Assembly (NCBI GenBank): GCA_016946835.1
Contig: JACVTC010000124.1
Location: forward strand, 312,501 to 332,500
Source of the DNA: Neocallimastix lanati (nom. inval.)
Lineage: Eukaryota > Neocallimastigomycota > Neocallimastigomycetes > Neocallimastigales > Neocallimastigaceae
DNA length: 20,000 nt
Reading direction: 5' to 3'
The notes under the pieces were generated by a model. It was given only the letters and a program-made list of their open reading frames with translations. It did no database searches and was not told the origin of the DNA. Each line of letters opens with the position of its first letter. Position 1 is the first letter of the stretch. The translations under genes and the position numbers were made by a program. This document shows, piece by piece, positions 11,291 through 20,000 of this stretch.

Positions 11291-11354
11291 ATTCTCTCTA
11301 TTTTTATATATTTTGTATTAAATCTTTTTCTTTTCTTATTTATATATATATATA
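11288..11354 (-). repeat. Right arm of 67-bp inverted repeat
   Basis: Reverse complement of 10771-10837 with two mismatches. The interval between the arms is 450 bp, so the whole structure spans 584 bp. Confidence 0.85.
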
Positions 11355-14300
11355 ATAATTTTATTTATTTTATTATTCCAAATAGAATATACAATAATTA
11401 TTCTTTTATGTCATTAAATTAATAAATTATTTTTTTTTATATTTATTATATACACGTTAATTCTATTTTATTATATATTCTACTATATATTATTTAATTG
11501 TTATATTTATTTTAGAACATTTTGCATTTTTATATTTATTATATTTTTTTTATGTCTTCTACTTTTTTATTATTATTTTCGATTATTATTATTATTATTA
11601 TTATGAATTTTTCGATTAATAGTTTTTTAGTATATTATTTAGTATTTATTATGAAATAATGTTCATTCTATCATGTCATCATCGTCATCACTATCATCAT
11701 TTCATCATTCATCATTTTTTTATTTTTTTTTTCTTATTTTTTATTTTACCTTTCTAGTACAATCTAATATATGTACACATTAAAAAATAATGTATTCTAA
11801 TATAACTGTTCATTAAAAGCTTAATATATTTTAATTATTGTTTTAATTTATTGTGTCACAAATTCTAAATGGATAGAATACCATTCTATATTAAAATTAA
11901 TTAAAACATATATTAATAGTCGATAGGTCAAACTATAATGAATAGTAAATGAATCCTTAACTATTTTTAAATGAAATGATTGAAAATTCTTTTTAATTTT
12001 CATTATATTTCATTATATTTCATTTTATATGGAATTTGTATTATTTTATACTTTTTTATATTATTTTTTATTATTTTATATTTATTTTTTTATTATTTTA
12101 TATATCATCAATAATTAAATATAATCTAATTTATAATAATTTATATATTAATATTAAATTGAAATGTATTGATAATATATGATTTTGTTTTAAAATTTCT
12201 ATTCAAAAATAAAATAATAAATAATAAATAATAAAATAATAAATGAATAATAAATAATAATAAAATTTCTAAAAAATAAAAAAAAAATTTTATTTTAAAA
12301 TAAAATCAAATAATAAAATAGAATATGGTGTGAATATAATTACAATAATAATATAATTATTATTAAATATATATTTTATATATAAATTTATTTTATTAAT
12401 AATAAATCCTATTTAATAATGTTTATATATTATTTGCATTTATAGTCATTAAAAAAAAAAAAATTCCAATTTTTATATATTTTATATGTTAATATTTTAT
12501 CTTTTTTAAATTTTTTTTTTTTTTTAATTTCTTTACAATATATTATTCAATTTATTTTAATTTATTTCAATATATGAAGTTGTAGAATTTATACTGAAAT
12601 AAAATAATACGAAATAGTTAATCATAATAATAATAATCATAATCATAATAGTAATAAAAATGAAATTTTTTATATATTATGGAAATATAATATAATATAC
12701 ATTTCATTAACTTTTTTAATGAAAATTAATTATGATATATTATAAAGTGAAATAAAATAATAATACTAATAATTCTAATTATTGTTTTTAATTATTAATT
12801 ATTATTAATTATAATTTTGTTTTTTTTTTAATATTTTTATATTATTTTTTAATTTCATATATAAACTTCAAAAAAAGTATATCTTTTTTTATTTTTTTTT
12901 TTTTTTTACTTTTTTATTTTTTTTGTTCTTTTTCTAATTTTTATTTAAGCGTAATTACTTTTTTTTTTTTTTTTCTAAATTTTATTATTATTTTTTTTTT
13001 TCATTTTTTTCAAAATAAATTAATTTATTCATGAATGTTTTAATTTAAAATAATAACAAAAAAAAACTATATTTAAATAAATAATAGAACAATAATAATA
13101 ATAAAAACAACAATATTTGTTTTTTTTTTTTTAAAAAAAAGAAAAAAGTAAACTATCAAACCTATCTATTTAATATATTTATTCTTATATATATATATAT
13201 ATTTTTTTTTAAAAAAAAAAAAAAAATTTATTTTATATTATTTAAATATTTCAGTAATAAAAAAAAAAAATTGTAATAAATAAAAAACTTTTATTTTCGA
13301 AAAACAACTTTTAAAACTATTTAATATAAACTCAATAAAAAATAATAAAAATAAAAGAAAAAGACAGTATTATAATGTAAAGAATTTAAATGATTTATTA
13401 TATAGCAATAAAATAATATTTAAACTTTTCAGACTTTTAATATATATATATATATTTTAAATTTATTAGTTATATATATATATAAAGACATTAATAAAAA
13501 AAAAAAAAAAACATATATATTTCTTTTATATTTTTTGGCTTCATTATTTTTGTATTTTAAATTAAAATAAAAAAAAAAAAAAAAGAAAAAAACCTTTTTA
13601 ATATTTAATTCAAGTTTTAGAATAGTTGAAGAATAATAATATAAAGTAATATATATTATATTAACATTTATATTATATATATATTAAATAAAAATAAAAA
13701 TAAAGTAAAAGTAAAAGTAAAATTTATGTTTTTAAAGTACTATCAAAAATAGTATAGTAGTACTTTTCTATTATATTAATATTTAAATATTTTTTAGTTC
13801 AGAGATATAAATAATAATAAAAAAAAGAATATTAATATATATATATATAATAACACTGAAAATAGTAGTAGTTAAATATAGAATAATTTGAGAACTTTTA
13901 TGGGCTAGAAAGCCTTATGAAAGAAAAATAAAAATAATTTTTATTTTATTTTATTTTATTATTTTTTTTTAATGTTATATTATTATTAAAAAATATTAAT
14001 AAAATAAATATCATTTATATTTTTTTTATTTTCATATATATAATATGTATATATATTATAATTTATTTTTATTTTTATTTTATAGATAATGTCACACAAA
14101 AGAAATAACTAAATTTAGAAAATAATAATAATAAAAAAAAGGTCCATTCAATTACAAAAAGCTCTTTGAAATAAAGAAGAAAATAGATAATACTTTAACA
14201 ATATTCAGAAAAACAAGAAACAGAAAAATACATATTTATATTATAAAAAGGGAAAAAAAAAAAAAAAAAAGAAGAAGAAAAAGATACAAGTTATTATTTA

Positions 14301-14440
14301 AAAGACAATACGAAACTACTTTTGAAATATAATATTTATTATTATTATTATTATTTTTTTTTTTTTATTTTTTTTTCTTTTTCTTTTTTCTTTTTTTTTT
14401 TTTTTTTTTTTTATATATTATACTTAATAATTTTTTACTT
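11355..14440. other. AT-rich intergenic region, no gene seen
   Basis: A/T-rich sequence with long A- and T-tracts (for example about 13561-13584 and 14389-14412), TA dinucleotide runs (13188-13202, 13440-13456) and ATC/ATT repeats at 11670-11715. The only less AT-rich scraps are 11670-11700 (a CATCATCGTCATCA-type microsatellite) and 13888-13925. I find no exon-like open stretch bounded by splice sites and no tRNA-type promoter boxes. Confidence 0.65.
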
Positions 14441-14773
14441 GATTTAATTAAATCCATTTATTTATCGAAAAATTTACGCTCTCACACTATACTAATTTAA
14501 AATATAAAAATCAAAAAAAAAAAAAAAAAAAAAGTAAGATATCAATATATATACATAGAATAAAAAATATATAATAATAATAATAGTAATAATAATAGTA
14601 ATAATAAAATTAATAAAAAGACAAAATTAATAACTTTAATAATATTAATAGCTATTATATAATTAAATAATAAAATTAGTAATAATAATTAATATATATA
14701 TTCGTAATAAATATATGAAAATATATATATATCATTTTTTTTTTTTTTTTTTTTTTATTATTATAATAGAAAT
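14441..14773 (+). promoter_or_regulatory. Upstream region and 5' leader of the Asn-rich gene
   Basis: This is the stretch just before the start codon. Its least AT-rich part is ATTTACGCTCTCACACTATAC at about 14471-14491. AAT/AGT triplets follow, then a T22 tract at 14735-14756 ending 17 bp before the ATG. No TATA box can be singled out in DNA this AT-rich. An in-frame stop at 14708-14710 closes the frame upstream and no other in-frame ATG lies between. TTATAATAG before the ATG could also be a 3' splice site of a 5'-UTR intron, which the long T-tract would suit. Confidence 0.4.
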
Positions 14774-17700
14774 ATGGGTCTAAGAAAACGTACTGTAATG
14801 AATGAAGAATTTGAAAATCTTTTATATTCCCATTATTGGACCGAAAGAATCCAAGATCAATGGGCACAGCTTATGAAAGATAATAATTAGTAAGTTTATC
14901 TCTCATTAATCTCCCTTAAAATAATAATAATAAAAAAAAAAAATTTTTTTTTTCTTTATAATAATCTATATGTATATATATATCTTAAATTATTATTTAT
15001 TAATTTTTTTTTTCTCTTTCTTTCTTTCTCTCTCTCTCTCTTTTTTTTATTTTTTATTTTTTTTTTTTTTAAATTTTTATTTCTTATAATAGTGATCATA
15101 ATCACTATCTACAAGCCTTTGTTGGATGTGTATTATATACTCTTGGTGTATACCGTCAGGCAGATACACTAGGCAAAGTATTTAGTAATAATTGGCATTT
15201 TAAATCGGTTCAAGAAACTAGTCTCTCTAATGTTAAGGTACATAAATGTTATCGTAGACTTTTGAAAATTGATGCGGTAAAAACTATCTTTAGAGATATG
15301 CCAGAGTTGAAACCTTTCCTTTTATGGTTGGTACGTAATCCTGAGGTGGTCAACTATTGTGGTTTATGTAATGAATTTCCAGAGGATCATTCTCCAGAAA
15401 GTAAGTTTTATCTATACGTTTATAAAAATATATATATATATATATACACTTTGAATATAACACTTTTTTATTTTTTAATATTTTAATATTATATATATAT
15501 ATATTTTGCATATGTCTCTCTTTTATTTTTATTTATTTATTTATTTTATTGAAAATGTCTTTAAATTAATATATATATATATTATTTATTATTATTTATT
15601 TGTTTATTTATTATTATTATTTATTATTATTATTATTATTTTTTTGTTAGCTAAAGAAAGACCATCAGCGCAAACAAGATTTAAAAAATTAGTTGAATAT
15701 ACCAATAATAATGTTAATTCTTTAACGTTAGAAGAAGTATTAACCTATATTAAAAATAGAAACTATCGTAATGGTCGTAAAGGTCAAGAAGATGATAATG
15801 AAATGGAAGATATTTCACCTTCTTCTTCTCCATCGCCAAATTTCTCAAACGTTTCTATCAACAGTAATAACAATAATACCCAAAATGATCAATATTATAA
15901 TCCTCCAAACGCTAATAATGATAATTATAATACATCCTTTAATAATGATAATTCCATCTATAATTCAAATCATAATAATAACAATAATAATAATGTAAAT
16001 ACTAATACTAATACTAATAATAATAATAACAGTAAACAAAATTATTATCAACATTCTTCATATAATATTCAACATTCTTTGATGTCATCATTAAATGATA
16101 ATAATAACAATAGTAATAACAATAACAATAATCATAATCATAATAATAATTTAGACTATGGAAACGATATGCATTCACAAGATTCACAGTATAACTACTA
16201 TAATAACAATCATAATAATAACATGAATCGTAATATGAACAACAACAACATTAGCAACAATAAAAATAACAGCAATAATAATAATAGAAATGATTTTAAA
16301 TTTCATCAAAATACTTCATTTAATTCTAGACAAAGAAAATTTTCAGATCCTACCGATTATCAAGAGCATCCATATCATTCTCAAGGTTCTAGTACACCAC
16401 AACCTATACATCAATCTTTAAATAATTCACCTCAAGTTTTACAATCGATGCCATTATTCTCACAGAGACATTCCTCTCAATCCAATATACCATCCACTTC
16501 TTCTTCATTAGCAAATCATATACCCATTTATTCTAATTCAAATTCTCATTCAAATTCTAATTCTAATTCTAATTCAAATTCAAATTCTAATAATACTATT
16601 CCAAAGGGAACTATTGATTCATCCATGATGACTTCTAATCCACCAAATACTTCTGTTCCAATACCTCGTTCTTATCCATTATCCTCTGTTGCCAATACTT
16701 CTTCTTCCTCTTTAAATAATGCAAATTTTGCTGTCCGTCATACTGTAAGTTCTTCATTTTCAACTCCATCTTCAATGACTACACCGGTTCCACTTTCTCC
16801 ATATGATCGTCGTCCATCCCCACTGTCTTCCTATAGTCCTCATGATATGACTCGTAATGGCAATAGTAAATTTAATCCAGGATCTAATAATGAAGGTCTT
16901 CCTTCACAAGTATCCATTTTTACCCCTAATCAAAATAAAATGAATTATTCTTATTCCAATGCTAATTCCGGAAATAAAAATAATAACAACAATCCATCCG
17001 GTCATAACAGTGCTTCCTATATTAATACTTCTCAACCAACACCACAATCTTCACCACCAGCAATGAACGATAATCATTCCTACTTGGCACCACAAGATTC
17101 TTTAGGTTATAGAAATTCAATGCCTTCAATGACTAATAAATATCAAAATAATAATCATATCAATAATAATAATAACAATAATAATAATAATAATAATAAT
17201 TATAATTATAATTACAATAATGGTAACAGTGGCAACAACAACAACAACAGTGGTAATAGTAACGGTAACAAAAACAATAATGTACCTAATTATTCATCAC
17301 CATCCTATTATGATCAAAATAATGATAATGGTAATCCAATGTTACATAGAGAAAATCCAGCCTCAACTAATTCCATTTTACCACCATTCCCATTAGATGA
17401 TCATCGAGGCTATAGTAATTCACCAAAGGTTCATCCACCTATTCAATATTATAATAATAATCAACAAGGAAAACCAAGTAACAACAGTAACAGTACTAGA
17501 AATAATTATATGATTAATAATAATAGTAATAATCATAATACTATGAATATGAATATGAATATGAGTATGAATAGAAATAGAATATTAAACTTTAATAATA
17601 ATGGTAGTAACAACAACAACAGCAATAATAATAATAACTTTGAATCTTCAATAAAGTCTGAAAATGATTACACTTCTCAAGAATTATATATGAAAAAGGA

Positions 17701-20000
17701 GATAGATTATAATAATGGTTCCATGTCCATTCATAGTTTATTAAATCCACGTTCTGAATCGAACAACAACAACAACTACAATAATAATAATAATAATAAT
17801 TATGATAGTAATAATTATGATTATAACGATAGAAATGATAATGATAATTATAATAATAATAATAGTAATAATAATAATAACTATAATTACAGAGGTCCAA
17901 CGAATTATGATAATCAACGCAATAACTATGGAAATTCAATGAATTATCCAGGAGGTAAAAATATTATATATTATATATTATTCATTGTATATTTTATACC
18001 TTTATTTTATTTTATTTTATTTTTATAATTTATTATATATAATTTTAATTAATAATTTTTTTTTTATTATATAATTTTATTTGGGTATGATTATAAAATA
18101 GATATTACACCTTCTAATAACTTTGAATCGAATTCCTCCAATAATTTAATGCCAACTCCTAATCAAACTCCAATTCAAAATAAAAAGGATGGTCTTTCAA
18201 TGCCAAATTATCGTCAAATTACACCTAAATTTATGAATAATCAAGAAAGATATTATCCAAGTCCATCCGTTGCTAAGAAAGAAGAAGATTATTCAAATCA
18301 ATATAACAACAGTAATACTAATAATACTTCAATGCCATTTAATAATAACCGTAGTAATAATTCAGTGTCATATGATGATAATAATAACAATAATAATAAT
18401 ATAATGCCATATAATAATAATAATAATAGTAATAATTCAATGTCTTATAATAATAAAATTAATCCTGGTATGTCCTCTAATCAATTCAATTCATCCTCAT
18501 ATACTAATAATAATAATAATTCTATGATGTATTATGGTAACAATAATAGTAACAATAATATGAATGACAATAACAATAATAACAATAATAACAATGATAA
18601 TAATAATAATATGAATATGAATAACAATATAAACTTTAATAATTACAATAACAATAACCAAAATAACATAAATCAAAATGATAATTCTAATATAAATATT
18701 AATACTAATACTAATATACCCATGGAAAATAGAAATTCCAATAATGCCTATACCAATTCATCAAATCATATTATTACTCCAAATGCTTCACCCAAAATTT
18801 TAAATATGAATGATCATGATAACTCTCCTCTTTCAGTTTTAGCTTCCCTTGTTATTAATGCATCAGAAAATGATCCTAATTTAAAACCTCATAGAATAGA
18901 GTCATCCTCAATTTCAACTCTTAATGCCATGTCATCATCGTCATCTTCTTCTTATTCTGGCAATAATCAACCTCATCATGGTGGTAGTGGTTCTACGATA
19001 AAGAATGAAAATAATGATCGTCATCATTCATCCTTCGTTCCAAAAGCTGATGTTACTGATTTAAATGCAGATTATAAAAATATTAAACCTGAACCATTCT
19101 TTAATAGTCAAAATATTACTACTAATAATAACCATAATAATAATAATAATATTAATAATAATATTAATACAACTAATACGAATACATCCAATATTAATAC
19201 AACTAATAATAATAATAATAATAGTGATAATAATAATAATGATAATAATAATAATTCAAATTCTAGTATTGAAATTCCTGCTTTTGGTATTAAAATGAAA
19301 AAGATTTATAATTTGTATAATGGTCAAAGTTTAAAGAATATTGATATTATTAATGATCTTAGAAAACCTCTTAAAAATAGACGTATATTAAATAAGGAGA
19401 TGAAGATGAAATCTTCAGATCATTCAAATACCTCTTCTCAAACCTCTTCCCCTAGTGAATCAAATAATGGTCATCTTAATGATTCGGCTGAAAATATTTC
19501 AAATGTTTTACTTAGTATGAAGGATGGTCATCATGGAGATCATTTATCTCGTCAAAATTCAGTTGATTCTATGGCCTCTTCAAATAGTAATAGTATTGAT
19601 CCTAGTCTTCAATATCGTCGTAAGAAGCCAGGACGTAAACCAAAGAGAAAAATAGAAGAAGATATTAATGCTATGAATAATGCCATGGATTACTCCACTA
19701 TGGATTCAAATTCAATGACTACTACTACTACTACTATTACTACTACTGCTGCTACTGTTGCTACTGCTTCTGTCGCTGTTGCTAACGCCAGTACTGACAC
19801 CAATTCTATGCCATCTTCATATTATCATATGGATCAAAATCAACAACAACTACAACAACATCATCAAGATCAAATTCAAGGACAAATTCAAGGACAAATT
19901 CAAGGTAATGGTCAAAATCAAGGTCAAGGTCAAATCCCTGAAGATATACAAAATCAAGGACTATTGAATGGAGAGGAAGGTTCATTACCTGTTAGAAAGA
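14774..20000 (+). CDS. Asn/Ser-rich putative nuclear regulatory protein, 3' partial
   Basis: Exons are 14774-14889, 15093-15400, 15651-17954 and 18102 to the edge. Joining them keeps one frame for about 1,542 codons with no stop. ATG 14774 is the first in-frame ATG after a stop at 14708, in good context (A at -3, G at +4). Residues 1-180 have normal complexity: Trp/Tyr-rich start (FENLLYSHYWTERIQDQW), hydrophobic helices (45-70), a basic stretch (86-106), ELKPFLLWLV (110-119), CGLC (128-131), an acidic tail, and LTLEEVLTYI (166-175). I do not recognise this domain. From about 185 on it is Asn/Ser-rich and disordered, with runs of up to about 13 Asn. Islands within it are IKSE (809), MKKE (822), MSIHSLLNP (833), SPLSVLASLVINA (1151), IKNE (1209), IKPE (1237), a basic segment (1299-1349), RRKKPGRKPKRK (1415-1426), then Thr/Ala-rich and Gln/Gly-rich tracts. 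The basic patch and SUMO-type motifs suggest a transcription or chromatin factor; that is inference. No neighbour gives context. Confidence 0.85.
14890..15092 (+). other. Intron 1 of the Asn-rich gene
   Basis: 203 bp. Donor GTAAGT follows AATAATTA. Acceptor TTATAATAG precedes TGATCATAATCAC. The split codon TA|T gives Tyr39. Without splicing the frame ends at TAG (14888-14890). The intron holds a CT-rich stretch (TTTCTTTCTCTCTCTCTC, about 15016-15038) and a long T-tract before the acceptor. Confidence 0.88.
15401..15650 (+). other. Intron 2 of the Asn-rich gene
   Basis: 250 bp. Donor GTAAGT follows CCAGAAA and acceptor TTTTTGTTAG precedes CTAAAGAAAG. The split codon A|CT gives Thr142. The intron is A/T-only simple sequence. 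Read through, it would give a Tyr/Ile/Leu/Phe stretch unlike the exons on either side. Confidence 0.88.
17955..18101 (+). other. Intron 3 of the Asn-rich gene
   Basis: 147 bp. Donor GTAAAA follows AATTATCCAGGAG, a weaker donor than the other two. Acceptor ATTATAAAATAG precedes ATATTACACC. The split codon G|AT gives Asp910. Read-through meets a TAA at 18026-18028. The sequence between is AT-only, unlike the codon-rich text on both sides. Confidence 0.8.

Noticed and set aside
14676-14867. Minus-strand open frame over exon 1
   Set aside because: It overlaps exon 1 antisense and consists largely of the poly-T tract read as lysines.
17592-17939. Minus-strand open frame of 115 codons
   Set aside because: It is the antisense of AAT/AAC Asn codons, read as Tyr/Cys strings inside the exon.
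15506-18028. An 840-codon uninterrupted frame as the whole gene
   Set aside because: Its first ~48 residues translate intron 2 (Tyr/Ile/Leu-only) and its last ~24 translate intron 3. Splicing at GTAAGT/TAG sites joins it to good upstream and downstream exons in frame.
1-20000. CRISPR array, phage or bacterial operon
   Set aside because: Spliceosomal introns, lack of ribosome-binding sites and repeat types show eukaryotic DNA. The tandem arrays lack spacers.
1-20000. Organellar or Plasmodium-like genome
   Set aside because: The large spliced Asn/Ser-rich gene is nuclear in style, so an organelle is unlikely. Plasmodium shares AT-richness and Asn tracts, and composition alone cannot exclude it. 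The long gene-free stretch, the SINE and the intron-split N-terminus fit an anaerobic fungus better.

Overview
The window looks like nuclear DNA of a very AT-rich eukaryote. An anaerobic gut fungus (Neocallimastigomycota) is the best guess: about 14.7 kb of almost pure A/T intergenic DNA full of homopolymer runs, AAT/TAAA-type microsatellites and short tandem repeats, then a spliced gene with GTAAGT-type introns and an asparagine-rich product. Dictyostelium-like amoebae share the poly-Asn and AT bias, but such a long gene-free stretch fits them less well. The assignment is inference from composition and architecture only.

Layout. Positions 1-2612 hold no gene, only A/T simple sequence. Positions 2613-3075 are a discrete island of nearly balanced base composition. 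I read it as a tRNA-derived SINE inserted on the minus strand: a Pol III B box near its 5' end, an oligo(A) tail (T-tract on the plus strand), and a perfect 15-bp target-site duplication on both sides. Positions 3121-4230 carry a run of different repeats: a 29-bp perfect direct repeat around a long AAT microsatellite, four 48-bp tandem units, and nine copies of a TGATACATG-cored repeat. From 4231 to about 14,400 there is no credible gene. Notable items there are a three-copy 54-58 bp tandem repeat (8835-8995), an AAT/AGT minisatellite (9163-9390), and a 67-bp inverted repeat (10771-10837 / 11288-11354) that encloses three 42-bp tandem units.

The only protein-coding gene is at the right end, on the plus strand. 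It starts at 14774, has four exons in the window (14774-14889, 15093-15400, 15651-17954, 18102 to the edge), and is cut off by the window end after about 1,542 codons. Residues 1-180 are of normal complexity and look folded (a Trp/Tyr/Leu-rich helical region with a CxxC), but I do not recognise the family. The rest is Asn/Ser-rich and probably disordered. It is punctuated by four SUMO-consensus motifs (psi-K-x-E), short hydrophobic helices (SIHSLLNP, LSVLASLVINA) and a Lys/Arg/Pro AT-hook-like nuclear-localisation patch. These suggest a nuclear transcription or chromatin regulator, but that is inference.
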